From IMG/VR virus record IMGVR_UViG_3300044825_000303, positions 1-25,880 of that record: a DNA stretch of 25,880 bases. One strand, 5' to 3'. The position numbers and the translations under genes were made by a program. Under the pieces are notes generated by a model, which saw only the letters and a program-made list of their open reading frames with translations, made no database searches and was not told where the DNA came from. How positions within the stretch are numbered: the first letter of the stretch is position 1; the number at the start of each line of letters is the position of its first letter. This document shows, piece after piece, positions 8,379-16,404 of the stretch. This DNA is from a virus.

Positions 8379-9928
8379 CCGAGTTGATACACCACGTCAG
8401 TTGAGGCCCATTGGATAGCCAGTTTCTTGCTGCTGCTCTGGAACTGGATAGCCCCGCAAAACCCTACGCCCGTTACGCCTTGCCAGTTGTTCTGTACCTC
8501 AAGGTCTGAACCCCACACGCCCGTATCCCAAAGCGCGGTGTCCCAAACCGCCGTGGTCGGCGGCGAGAACGAAATAGGGGCCACATTGTCGGCAATGTTG
8601 AAATCGACATTGATGCCGACCGTCACCGCAGGCGTGCCGTTGCTGAAGATAGAGGGCCGCGCGCGAGTGAAAATCTTTTTTACGCCGCGCGTCTCAAAGT
8701 AGTTGAAGGCTTGCAGTATCCGACCGTTGATGTTGTTGGCATCGTCAATGTACCCATCGCTGCCCGTCGTCCACGCCTTTGCCACAAAGGTCGCCGCCCC
8801 GAAATACGGGGTGTCATCCAACAAACCGAAATGAAAGGCGTTCCACCCCGTGAACTTGCACCACGCTTTGGTGATGTTGTTCATCACGAACTGCTCTTGC
8901 GCGCCCTCGCGCACGGGGACATTGACGATAAGGGCGTTGTTCTTCGGGTTGTACAACATACACCACCCGAAGTTGCTGCCGTAGGTCGCAGCCGCCGCCG
9001 CAAACGCGCCTTGAATCTTGTCCGACAGCGCGATGTTGGGGTCAAGCCGCGAGGATTGCAGCGCAGAGGCAAGCGGCACAAGCCCATCAAGCGTCAGGAT
9101 GAGCAAATCGCCGCCGTACTTCATCAAGCAGCGGTTGCCGATGGGCGAACCCACAATCCACACGCCAATCAACGCCCATGTCGAGGCCGATGAAGGGTCA
9201 GTCCCGCGATAAACGATGACCTCACCCTTGTCGGTGACAAAAACGAGGTTGTCATCTACACCATAACCCGCGTCAATCGTCCACGATGCCATCGACACCA
9301 ATACGCCGCCGAGCCGCGCGATAGAGGACAGGTCTAACACCTGCGCTGCACCGCCGACGCTGGAGGTCGGCAGGTACCACGCCTTGAGCGTGTCCTTTTG
9401 GATGAACCACATCCGGTTCTTGAACAGCGTCGGAGAGGTGAGCGTGGTGGTTGTGACGCCCGTAATGGCAGGCGTAGATACGCCCGTGATGCTTGTCCAC
9501 GAAGTGCCGTTGTAAAGATACGGGGTGTTGACCCCGTTGGCGGCGTAGAGATAGTTACCGCCGGAAGTCGTGATGTTGGTGTATTCCCACTTGGAGTTGG
9601 ACAACCCGCTGACCGCCGCCGCGCCGATAACCCCCGCAGCCGTGGCGTTGTAGAACTTGCCATCCGACACCGCCCACAACTGGTCGGTCGTGCCGCCGCT
9701 GTAGGTCATCAGCGTCTCTACATCGTCGGGGAACCCCGTGGCGTGCTTCACATACCCGCCGCGCAGCACGACATTGGAGACACCGGGAAAGTAGTTGTCC
9801 AACTGCACGGCATCCGTAGGGGCCATGTTCGCAAGCGAGTCGCGCGCGTTCCACCCGCCTACAGGCGCGGGCAGGCTGGCGACATTGGCCGCAGCGCGCT
9901 GAACCAACTTGCGACGGGCAACAGCCAT
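8363..9928 (-). CDS. Tail nozzle-like protein (P22 gp10 / T7 gp12 functional analogue)
   Basis: A 521-residue, beta-rich protein. After a short basic N-terminus come APVGGWNARDSLANM and DAVQLDNYFPG, an opening I recognise from podovirus nozzle/stabilisation proteins. Repeated propeller-like strands follow (LWAVSDGKFYN, YLYNGTSWTSI, NRMWFIQKDTLKAWY, LLILTLDGLVPL). Residues 460-475 carry a W-D-T motif repeated three times. Such proteins form the hexameric tube end that closes the tail and holds in packaged DNA. Gene order supports this: the adaptor is immediately upstream with a TGATG overlap, and internal virion proteins are downstream. Confidence 0.75.
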   Translation of the reverse strand: MAVARRKLVQRAAANVASLPAPVGGWNARDSLANMAPTDAVQLDNYFPGVSNVVLRGGYVKHATGFPDDVETLMTYSGGTTDQLWAVSDGKFYNATAAGVIGAAAVSGLSNSKWEYTNITTSGGNYLYAANGVNTPYLYNGTSWTSITGVSTPAITGVTTTTLTSPTLFKNRMWFIQKDTLKAWYLPTSSVGGAAQVLDLSSIARLGGVLVSMASWTIDAGYGVDDNLVFVTDKGEVIVYRGTDPSSASTWALIGVWIVGSPIGNRCLMKYGGDLLILTLDGLVPLASALQSSRLDPNIALSDKIQGAFAAAAATYGSNFGWCMLYNPKNNALIVNVPVREGAQEQFVMNNITKAWCKFTGWNAFHFGLLDDTPYFGAATFVAKAWTTGSDGYIDDANNINGRILQAFNYFETRGVKKIFTRARPSIFSNGTPAVTVGINVDFNIADNVAPISFSPPTTAVWDTALWDTGVWGSDLEVQNNWQGVTGVGFCGAIQFQSSSKKLAIQWASTDVVYQLGWAGI

Positions 9929-10842
9929 CAGTTTTCGTACCCGTAGCCCGAGTCAGGGATGTTGTCGTAGCCGATAAGCACCGTGCCGGGGCGCGGGGCA
10001 AAGGACAAGTTGGCAGCACCCGTGTCCTGCGCGATAGCCGTTTCCAGTTCCGCAAGGTAGTCACGGAAAAGGGCGGTCGTGTCGAAACCCTTAGCCTCAA
10101 AGTACTTGAGTTTGGTGGACAGCACCATTACGCGGTCGGGATAGATGCAAGTGTCGGTGTCTGCCGTAAACGAGGTCTTGGCAGCACCCGCCGCGCTCTC
10201 GGCCCATGCGTTGCTGCGATACTCAAAGCCGAGCAGTTCACCCGCGTTCATGCCGGGCCAAATCTGAAAGTACTTGCCGAGCAGCCGATAGCGGATACGC
10301 GGGCCTGTCGAGATGTAACCCGACAGCAGCCACTCCCATTGCTGCGCCGACTCGGGGCCGAGCATCTCCCACCGTTTGCTCTTGTCCCAATGCGTGCGGT
10401 TGACGCTGCTGTAGTAGTCCGAGGGCAGCGCGTACTTGACCTTTTGGAATATCAGGTTGCCGTTGACCTGCGCTTCGGTCGGCTCGTAGTTGATGGACAC
10501 GGACGACGGCGACAGCACGCCCGTTACATAGGTGGCGTTGGGAATACCGACACCCTGCACCTGATAGGTCGAGTCGATGGACGAGGTGTCAGGGATGCCG
10601 GTGATGGCATACGCCGAGGTCGTCCATGTCCCCGTGGTGCTGATGGCTTCGGTGTAGAAGGTGTGCTGCTTGGTCAGTTCGCGCCAGTCAGCACGCCGCA
10701 TCAACTCGTACCCCGAGGCGTTCATCAGGGCAAGAATCTGTACCACATCCTGATTGGGGTTTCCCGCGACCGTCGAGGGGATGGGCAAACCCAGTTCAGC
10801 GGTGACCTGCTGAACCAACGCCAACATGGTTGTGGTACTCAT
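9928..10842 (-). CDS. Head-to-tail adaptor (tail tubular protein A-like)
   Basis: A 304-residue protein. Residues 1-65 are helical (LVQQVTAELGLPIPSTV, LALMNASGYELMRRADW), typical of adaptors that bind under the portal. Residues 139-250 continue with LPSDYYSSVNRTHWDKSKRW, FQIWPGMNAGELLGFEYRSN and a C-terminal helix with KYFEAKGFDTTALFRDYLAEL. Residues 78-133 look like an inserted beta module (see findings). The start follows GGAGTAACGC, in which the site overlaps the previous stop. Lying immediately before the nozzle gene, it probably forms the 12-fold ring between portal and nozzle. Confidence 0.75.
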   Translation of the reverse strand: MSTTTMLALVQQVTAELGLPIPSTVAGNPNQDVVQILALMNASGYELMRRADWRELTKQHTFYTEAISTTGTWTTSAYAITGIPDTSSIDSTYQVQGVGIPNATYVTGVLSPSSVSINYEPTEAQVNGNLIFQKVKYALPSDYYSSVNRTHWDKSKRWEMLGPESAQQWEWLLSGYISTGPRIRYRLLGKYFQIWPGMNAGELLGFEYRSNAWAESAAGAAKTSFTADTDTCIYPDRVMVLSTKLKYFEAKGFDTTALFRDYLAELETAIAQDTGAANLSFAPRPGTVLIGYDNIPDSGYGYEN

Positions 10843-10845
10843 GCG

Positions 10846-11391
10846 TTACTCCACGGCTGGCACTCGCTTCGGGCGACCCGGCTTGCGCGCCATGAGCGCA
10901 GCCATCTGTGCCTGAAGTTCAGCCAGTTGCTTTTGGGTTTCTTCGAGTTGGTTCTCCGTCTCGGAGCGATTGCGCCGAGCAAGGAACGCCTTTGCCTTCT
11001 CCCGCAGACCAACGCCGCCCATGCCGATGCGCTGCAATTGCGCGTCGGATGCGCTGGCAATCTGCTCTACGGTCTGGAACTTCAGGATGCGAAGTTCCTC
11101 AATGTGTCCACGGTTGATGTCGCCGTTGCCTTCGGCAAACCAGATGTCGAGCGAAGTGCCGACCGCAGGCGCGTCCTGCTCGTTCTGCTTCATCTGAAAA
11201 TAGAGGTACTGACGCGGAAACCGCTTCTTGTGTTCCTCTGTCATCGGCTGTTCGATGATGGTCGTCTTGTCGCCGGGGATGTTGATACGCACAAACGGCT
11301 TGCCATCCCACTTCGGGTCTACATCCTTTGCAATGTAGAACTCGACTTGGAGTTGCTCGTCTGCGTTGAAAATATCGCTGTCCAAAGGCAT
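10846..11391 (-). CDS. Conserved phage head-module protein with HhH-like segment
   Basis: A 181-residue protein. Residues 15-80 are a small beta domain (FVRINIPGDKTTIIEQPM, then EEHKKRFPRQYLYF). Residues 104-137 read KFQTVEQIASASDAQLQRIG followed by MGGVGLREKAKAFL, a helix-hairpin-helix-like arrangement. Residues 141-168 are a Gln/Glu coiled coil. The C-terminus has PGRPKR, an AT-hook-like core. I recall proteins of this layout in the head modules of many short-tailed phages, but know no proven function; DNA contact during packaging or assembly is a guess. The ATG at 11391 has a strong ACAGGAGTAACGACG leader. Confidence 0.7.
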   Translation of the reverse strand: MPLDSDIFNADEQLQVEFYIAKDVDPKWDGKPFVRINIPGDKTTIIEQPMTEEHKKRFPRQYLYFQMKQNEQDAPAVGTSLDIWFAEGNGDINRGHIEELRILKFQTVEQIASASDAQLQRIGMGGVGLREKAKAFLARRNRSETENQLEETQKQLAELQAQMAALMARKPGRPKRVPAVE

Positions 11392-11422
11392 CGTCGTTAC
11401 TCCTGTGGGGAGGGGGGAAGAA

Positions 11423-12250
11423 TCACAGGTTGTTGACCTGTGTTACGGTCGCAATGACCGAAGGAATCGCAGGCCAGACGCTTGTAGAACTGGCTGCAAG
11501 GATTCTAGCGTTGGTATTGTCCGTTGCCCACATCAATTCGACATAGTTTGTGGGTTCCAACTGGATGATGAAGTTCCACGCCGCAACAAGTCTTGAGGCA
11601 GTTCCTTGCAATGCAACGGTGCTGGCGCTGTTGGGAACGTCAACGCCGTTCTTACGCAGCCAGATGTAGATGTTAACCGTGCCGCCCGAAGTTTGGTCAA
11701 GTTGCGCCGAGAACTGGACGTTGTAAACGCCTTGATTATCAACAACGAGCCGCGACGAGGGCGAACCGATAGACACACCGTTGCTGCTATCGGTGGTGTT
11801 AAAGGTCATCCCGTAGGCGGTGTTGATGGACGCTGCAACCTGCAAAGTCGTGTCCGAAAACGACCCGTAGTGCAGGATGGGGACAGACCGCCCAAAGCCC
11901 TGCAACTCTTCCCAGAGCGTGTTGCTGACGGCAAAGAACATGGCCGAGCAGTCGGCGTTGATTGTGCCGAAGCCTGCGTTGTTGATGCTGCTGCCCGCGT
12001 CATACGGGTACACCGTGATGGGGTTGGCGGTGCTGTTCTTGACGATGACCGTCTCGCCCATCTCGGTCGGAGGTAGCCTTACGCCCGTGCCAACCGCTGC
12101 GCTCGTGACATTGGTGTAAACATAGGTCAATTGCAGCGCATTGCCTGCCGAGGTTCCGGCGGCGGTCGCGGTGCTAATACCGTCCCCGCAGATGGAGACG
12201 GTCTTGAGGCTGTCTACGCCTGCGCCCAACACCCGTGAGGGTATCGCCAT
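11423..12250 (-). CDS. Putative head fibre / decoration protein with jelly-roll-like C-terminus
   Basis: 275 residues when started at MAIPSRVLGAG (ATG 12250), one base after the upstream TGA. A longer frame back to 12298 only repeats the neighbour's coding DNA. Residues 1-105 contain a beta segment with GTGVRLPPTEMGETVIVKN, seen in phage fibre-like proteins. Residues 125-275 alternate strands in a C1q/TNF-like way: YNVQFSAQLDQTSGGTVNIY, WLRKNGVDVPNS, LVAAWNFIIQLEPTNYVELMW. Such trimeric beta domains occur in head fibres and host-binding decorations. The location between capsid and adaptor genes favours a head-surface protein. The fold assignment is by pattern only. Confidence 0.6.
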   Translation of the reverse strand: MAIPSRVLGAGVDSLKTVSICGDGISTATAAGTSAGNALQLTYVYTNVTSAAVGTGVRLPPTEMGETVIVKNSTANPITVYPYDAGSSINNAGFGTINADCSAMFFAVSNTLWEELQGFGRSVPILHYGSFSDTTLQVAASINTAYGMTFNTTDSSNGVSIGSPSSRLVVDNQGVYNVQFSAQLDQTSGGTVNIYIWLRKNGVDVPNSASTVALQGTASRLVAAWNFIIQLEPTNYVELMWATDNTNARILAASSTSVWPAIPSVIATVTQVNNL

Positions 12251-12251
12251 C

Positions 12252-13025
12252 TCAAGCCGCCATCGCCATCTTGCGGCGTTCTTCGATAATGGCGGCAATC
12301 AACCCCGGCCCTTTGGCCTCCACCGTAATTTCGGGCATCACGGTGTAAATCATCTGGAACTCGTTTGCCTGCTGCGCCATTGCGGCGTTGCAAGTGAATT
12401 TGCGCTTCTCTGCGCCGATGTACACATCCATTGTCGGGCCTGTTTTTTCGCCCGTAAACCGCTTGATGCCGTCCGCGCGGTTGCAACTGTCGTAGCCGTA
12501 CAGCACGAACTTGCGGAACCCGAGCAGGTAACCGATGTTGATGGCACGCATCCCCGAGGTTGTGCCGCCGCCTACCGCCAACTTGCCCGCACCAAGGGCT
12601 TTTAGTTCCGGCCCCTCCGACCATGAGTGCCACAGCACCACTTTGCGCTCTTTCAGCGTGTCGAAAGTGACCGGGGGGCAGCGCGAGGCGACCATGTAGG
12701 TCGTGTGCGCGTTGTGCCGCTGTATACCGCTTGTGCGGTCACGGGGGTCGAGGTTGACCCACAGGTCAGGCTCTATGCCGTTCTCGCACAGGAAGTCGTG
12801 TGCGGCCTTTACAGCGACGATAGGGCGACCCGCCTTGCGCTCTGCCCGTATCTCCTCAACGAAGTTGGGCATTGACCACCCACTCGCCACACACACGAAT
12901 GTTCCATCGTGCGTGCAGAGAGCGGGGGCCAACTCTGGCAACCCACGGGCAAGCGACGAGCGAATGTTGGAACAGAGTTCCTCCGGCTCGCCAGCCGCCC
13001 GCACCGTGAGTTCCAGTTTTTGCAT
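12252..13025 (-). CDS. MptE/DUF115-like Rossmann-fold protein
   Basis: 257 residues from MQKLELTV (ATG 13025). The reading frame stays open to 13358 but that part is a shadow of the decoration gene. Motifs: GTFVCVASGWSM (41-52) as first strand and loop, KAAHD at 73-77, GIEPDLWVNLDPR (83-95), GGGTTSG (152-158) leading into a helix, and YGYDS (176-180). This layout matches the DUF115 / 6-hydroxymethylpterin diphosphokinase MptE-like group, which also includes proteins linked to surface glycan modification. Substrate unknown. It starts two bases after the previous TAA with no Shine-Dalgarno sequence, suggesting reinitiation. An enzyme-like gene between capsid decoration genes is notable. Confidence 0.65.
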   Translation of the reverse strand: MQKLELTVRAAGEPEELCSNIRSSLARGLPELAPALCTHDGTFVCVASGWSMPNFVEEIRAERKAGRPIVAVKAAHDFLCENGIEPDLWVNLDPRDRTSGIQRHNAHTTYMVASRCPPVTFDTLKERKVVLWHSWSEGPELKALGAGKLAVGGGTTSGMRAINIGYLLGFRKFVLYGYDSCNRADGIKRFTGEKTGPTMDVYIGAEKRKFTCNAAMAQQANEFQMIYTVMPEITVEAKGPGLIAAIIEERRKMAMAA

Positions 13026-13027
13026 GG

Positions 13028-13510
13028 TTACGGGGTCGCGTTGGACGGAACCGGGATAACCATTGTCCACGCCGCCACGGCGGTCATGGCAGAGGTGGCA
13101 GAGGCGGTCAGTTCCGTGACCACACCCGCAACCAATGCACCCGACACCGTAGCGTCGTCCAGACGGCCTTCGGTCGTCGTGGTGTAGAGGGCGACCGCCG
13201 GGAGGCAGGAAGCCGACACATTCACGCGAACCTTGCCGCCCGTATGCACCCAACCGTAGTCGCCCGAGGCGATGGACACCTGCGCGAAGCCGACACGCTT
13301 GGTTTCGGCAACACGCGCGGTGGTCGCGTTCGTGGCGATGTTGGTGTTGGGGATGCACACAGCGTTGTACTGCGAGATGGCAGAGGCAGCGCGGACATAC
13401 ACCGCCGTGCCGCCGTCATCCAGCGTGACAACCGTACCCACATTGATAGCAGCCGTAGTCTGCGTATCGGTGAGGGAGGGGTACGCGAACCCATTAACGA
13501 TAACTGGCAT
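13028..13510 (-). CDS. Capsid decoration / stabilisation-like protein
   Basis: A 160-residue beta-rich protein encoded 14 bases after the major capsid gene. It contains YVRAASAISQYNAVCI, RVAETKRVGFAQVSIASGDY and GWVHTGGKVRVNVSASCLP, alternating strands and small residues like those of small capsid-stabilising proteins. Its size, position and compositional similarity to the capsid protein suggest it binds the head lattice. A ribosome-binding site, TAGGGGAT, precedes the ATG at 13510. No enzymatic motif is seen. Without a structure search the fold (DUF2190-like or other) cannot be fixed. Confidence 0.6.
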   Translation of the reverse strand: MPVIVNGFAYPSLTDTQTTAAINVGTVVTLDDGGTAVYVRAASAISQYNAVCIPNTNIATNATTARVAETKRVGFAQVSIASGDYGWVHTGGKVRVNVSASCLPAVALYTTTTEGRLDDATVSGALVAGVVTELTASATSAMTAVAAWTMVIPVPSNATP

Positions 13511-13524
13511 TTTCGTATCCCCTA

Positions 13525-14544
13525 TCAGTTGATAAGCACACCGCAGAACTGCGGGCCGGACGAGGTGAGGTTACCCGCCCAACCAATCAGTTTCACGATA
13601 GCGTCTTGGTTGACAGCCTGACGGTCGCCGCCAATCGGGACAAAGTTTCTGTCCTTGTGCGGGCGGAACATCAGGTACTTGGTGTTGAGGAACCACATAT
13701 GGTTGGCATTGCCCGTGCCGCTGTTGTACGACGACGAACCGATACCACCATCAAGCACCACATCCGAGGCCATGCCCGCGCCGAAGTACTTCAGCGAGGC
13801 GAAGCCAGCGCCAGCCATGCCCGAACCGGAGTCCGTGATGCGCTGGATGGCCTGAAGGCTCTGGAGGTAGAACTTGTAGTAGTTGTTGTCCGCAACGATG
13901 AGGTCAGGCTTGTCCGTGCCACGAATCAACTGCACCGCAACCGCATCCATGTAGCCTTGGATGTTGCTGCTGGTGACAGCACCCGTGCCGTCGCCCGTTG
14001 CCGAGTAGGCCACCGAACGCCAGAACGACCACACCTGACGGTTGATGCCGCCGTAAGTGCCAGTCGAGGGGCTGTCCGGCACAGCCGCAGCAAGACCCGT
14101 CAGGTTCTTGCCCGCGTTGCCCGTGCCATCGCCGTACAGGTCACCGCTGATGCGGTTCGCCAGTTGCGCCTCGGCAACCTCCATACGACCGTCGAGCAGG
14201 TCGATGATGGCTTCCTTACCCGAGTTCTGAATCATCTCCAGACCCGAGATGGACACAGCAGACGCGTACTGCGTGATGCTGAACTGCGCCGCCGAGATGG
14301 GCGAGTTCTGACCGACGTTCAACACCTCGTACCCGGAGTACGAGTTGGTGTTGTTTGTGGTCGCATCGTTGTACATGATTTCCTGAAGGATGACGTTACC
14401 GCCGGAGAACGTCTTGACGTTCCCGCGCTCCTTCAGCCGACGAAGCAACGCATTGTTGTTCGTCACGTTGTCAGCGAGTTCACCGCTACGGCTCTGGATG
14501 TTGGTAGCGATGATGTCGCTGATAGAGGAATTGGCAAAAGCCAT
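13525..14544 (-). CDS. Major capsid protein (HK97-fold)
   Basis: A 339-residue protein. The N-terminus (MAFANSSISDIIATNIQSRS, then LADNVTNNNALLRRLKERG) is a pattern I recognise from major capsid proteins of short-tailed phages. Next are ILQEIMYNDATT, a central segment with AVSISGLEMIQNSGKEAIID (spine-helix-like), LIRGTDKPDLIVADNNYYKFYLQSLQ cut by helices, and a beta-rich C-terminus (FLNTKYLMFRPHKDRNFVPI). The gene follows the scaffold candidate and precedes the decoration protein, the standard order. It has one of the best ribosome-binding sites in the window (AAGGAGTTAATCAA before ATG 14544), consistent with high expression. Confidence 0.88.
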   Translation of the reverse strand: MAFANSSISDIIATNIQSRSGELADNVTNNNALLRRLKERGNVKTFSGGNVILQEIMYNDATTNNTNSYSGYEVLNVGQNSPISAAQFSITQYASAVSISGLEMIQNSGKEAIIDLLDGRMEVAEAQLANRISGDLYGDGTGNAGKNLTGLAAAVPDSPSTGTYGGINRQVWSFWRSVAYSATGDGTGAVTSSNIQGYMDAVAVQLIRGTDKPDLIVADNNYYKFYLQSLQAIQRITDSGSGMAGAGFASLKYFGAGMASDVVLDGGIGSSSYNSGTGNANHMWFLNTKYLMFRPHKDRNFVPIGGDRQAVNQDAIVKLIGWAGNLTSSGPQFCGVLIN

Positions 14545-14567
14545 TTGATTAACTCCTTATCAGTTGG

Positions 14568-15530
14568 TTACAACCGCGAACTGGATTCTTCAAACGCTTC
14601 CTCCAGCATTGAGCGGCGACTATGCGCTTTGGGAGCCGTGTTAGTTCCGGGTGTGGAACCTCTGACGCTGACCGCTGCTGCTCGAGCGGCTTTCGCTGCC
14701 CGGTTCTTCTCCGTTGCCTGACGCTGTACAGTCTCTGCCTGTCGGGCCGACTGCACCTTGTCAAACAACTCTGAATCAAGCCGAATCGCTTTTTCGTAAG
14801 CGTCCTCCAGCGTTTCAGATACCCCAGATTGGAGCAACTGAATCATCGTCGGACGCGCTTCCTCAAAGTACTCGGCCTTCATCGAAAAACTGTTGATTTC
14901 GTTCAGCAGGTTCTGGTTTTCAGCCATCTCCTGCTGTTGCTTCCATCCCATGACCTCGCCACGGACGGTGTTCAGTTCGTTCTGCAACTGATACACCATC
15001 GGGTCGATGGACGGTTGGGCGGTCTGCTGACCACCCTGCATCATCTGGTTAAGGTTGATGCCGTAAGACGCAGCCAACTGCACCAGATACTGCATCCTCT
15101 GCGCCGGGGGGCTGGTACGCAGCGTGTAGTCGGCCTGCGCGAGCGCGGCGACGGCCTGCTCGGGCTTCAATCCCAGCCCCTGTATCGTCGGCAGATACGG
15201 CTCCAACGCCTGATTCATCGCATCGGCAAACTGCGCCTTCGAGAGCAGCGGCTCTACGCCGCGCTTCATCTGTTCCTCGCGCTGCCAAGCGTATTCCTGA
15301 ATCTTGGGGTCAGCCTTCGCCCAATACTCGTGGTATTCCTTCTTCCATGAGGCAGGCGGCTTACGCCACACGGGTTCTTCGACGGGTTCTGCGGGCTGCT
15401 CTACGACCTGCTTCTGGGCAAAGCGCCCCTGCTCGTCGCGTCCTTGTGTGGGGGTTTCGTCGGCCTGCTCAAATTGCTGTTCAAGCAACTCCTTGCGGTC
15501 GAGCGTCTCTGCCTGTGGGGCTTGTTCCAT
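14568..15530 (-). CDS. Scaffolding protein
   Basis: A 320-residue acidic, helical, Gln/Glu-rich protein directly upstream of the major capsid gene. Residues 1-50 are disordered and acidic. Residues 55-120 contain WRKPPASWKKEYHEYWAKAD, a segment I associate with phage scaffold proteins. Residues 170-280 are coiled-coil (YQLQNELNTVRGEVMGWKQQ). The C-terminal 45 residues are basic and end in RRSMLEEAFEESSSRL; basic C-termini in scaffolds bind the capsid protein. It would guide procapsid assembly and then leave. A leader with CACAGGAG precedes ATG 15530. Confidence 0.8.
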   Translation of the reverse strand: MEQAPQAETLDRKELLEQQFEQADETPTQGRDEQGRFAQKQVVEQPAEPVEEPVWRKPPASWKKEYHEYWAKADPKIQEYAWQREEQMKRGVEPLLSKAQFADAMNQALEPYLPTIQGLGLKPEQAVAALAQADYTLRTSPPAQRMQYLVQLAASYGINLNQMMQGGQQTAQPSIDPMVYQLQNELNTVRGEVMGWKQQQEMAENQNLLNEINSFSMKAEYFEEARPTMIQLLQSGVSETLEDAYEKAIRLDSELFDKVQSARQAETVQRQATEKNRAAKAARAAAVSVRGSTPGTNTAPKAHSRRSMLEEAFEESSSRL

Positions 15531-15877
15531 TACCGTCTCCTGTGGGGGTCGTGGGTAAATCGGATTTCATCGCGCAACCGCGACAACAACTTGTTGGCAT
15601 CCGAGTGCGTCATGTTCGCCAACTGGTGGCGCAACACATCTACTCGGCTGTTCTTCGGCTTGGGCTTGCTCACGAATTTGGTCGGGTCCTCGTTACCGAC
15701 CTCAATGCAGCCGTTGGCCTTGAGATGACGGCGATGCTGCGAGCGAGAGGTAATCATGCGCCCGTCAATCATCGACTTGTACGGCGCAATGTCAGGCACG
15801 ACATAGTGATACCGCCCGCGTTTGTCACGCGTGCGCTCCACAAACTCGCCGTCTACCATCACATAAGTCCGCTTCAT
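15530..15877 (-). CDS. Conserved small basic protein before scaffold
   Basis: 115 residues from MKRTYVMVDGEFVERT (ATG 15877), whose ATG lies in an ATGA overlap with the upstream stop. An open frame back to 15967 is a shadow. Features: YVVPDIAPYKSMIDGRMITS at about 29-48, SRSQHRRHLKANGCIEVGNE at 48-67, then a basic tail with RDEIRFTHDPHRRR at the end. I recall this short protein (PYKS-x-hydrophobic-x-G-x-x-I-x-SR-x-x-H-x-x-x-L) beside phage scaffold and capsid genes. Its role is unknown to me; assembly or nucleic-acid binding is possible. It overlaps the scaffold start by one base. Confidence 0.7.
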   Translation of the reverse strand: MKRTYVMVDGEFVERTRDKRGRYHYVVPDIAPYKSMIDGRMITSRSQHRRHLKANGCIEVGNEDPTKFVSKPKPKNSRVDVLRHQLANMTHSDANKLLSRLRDEIRFTHDPHRRR

Positions 15878-16398
15878 AGCAACAACAACACTTCCTCGTC
15901 GTCCATCTCCTGATGCTCTCGCATCAGTCTCTCTACCCTGTCGATGTCCGTTAACAGCGCGTCCCAATTAATTGTGGGCTGTGCGATGTTAACAGTTAAA
16001 TGCGGTTCAACAATCCTTTCGGCAATCTCCGGTCGTGCTTCGTGCAGTTGCTCGTAAACCGCGATTAACTCTTGCTTGCGCTTTTCGCGCTTTTCTTGCT
16101 CCGCTTCCCACCGCTTCTTGCGCGTCTTGTCGCCTTCGTGGGAGTCATCGATGACGACGATGGGGACGACAGAGGCTGTGAGGGTTCCGGTGGTTCCGGT
16201 CGCTTCCACCCCGGTAAGCGCAACCTCTCCTTGAAGGCCGACAGCACCTGTCGCGCCAGATGCTCCCACACCGGAAAGGGCAACCTCGACCGAATTGGTC
16301 TGATTTCCAATGACCCCGGTTGCGGTGACGCTTGTAACCGGGAGACTGTCCCATTGCGCGTCATCCCATGTACCTGTGTTCCACGGCCCCTTCGCCAC
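15874..16398 (-). CDS. Repeat plus coiled-coil structural protein with W-motif N-terminus
   Basis: A 174-residue protein starting at GTG 16398 (an ATG option is absent nearby), two bases after... a short gap from the previous stop at 16405. Residues 6-17 are WNTGTWDDAQWD, a tryptophan motif also seen in the nozzle protein. Residues 22-75 hold three short repeats (VTATGVIGN; EVALSGVGASGATG; EVALTGVEATGTTG) of a kind I recall from aquatic phage structural proteins. Residues 88-112 are a highly charged helix (KTRKKRWEAEQEKREKRKQE). The C-terminus is acidic then LLLL. Likely a virion or assembly component; exact role unknown. Confidence 0.6.
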   Translation of the reverse strand: MAKGPWNTGTWDDAQWDSLPVTSVTATGVIGNQTNSVEVALSGVGASGATGAVGLQGEVALTGVEATGTTGTLTASVVPIVVIDDSHEGDKTRKKRWEAEQEKREKRKQELIAVYEQLHEARPEIAERIVEPHLTVNIAQPTINWDALLTDIDRVERLMREHQEMDDEEVLLLL

Positions 16399-16404
16399 GG
16401 CTCA

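Noticed and set aside
10339-11436. 365-codon plus-strand open frame
   Set aside because: Antisense to adaptor and head-module genes, low-complexity Arg/Leu/Val translation, no start signal.
13026-13358. N-terminal extension of the DUF115-like gene
   Set aside because: Frame is open but the translation is Cys/His/Arg-rich noise over the decoration gene; the conserved protein starts at 13025.
13606-14721. 371-codon plus-strand open frame
   Set aside because: Fully antisense to the major capsid gene; composition is that of a reverse-strand shadow.
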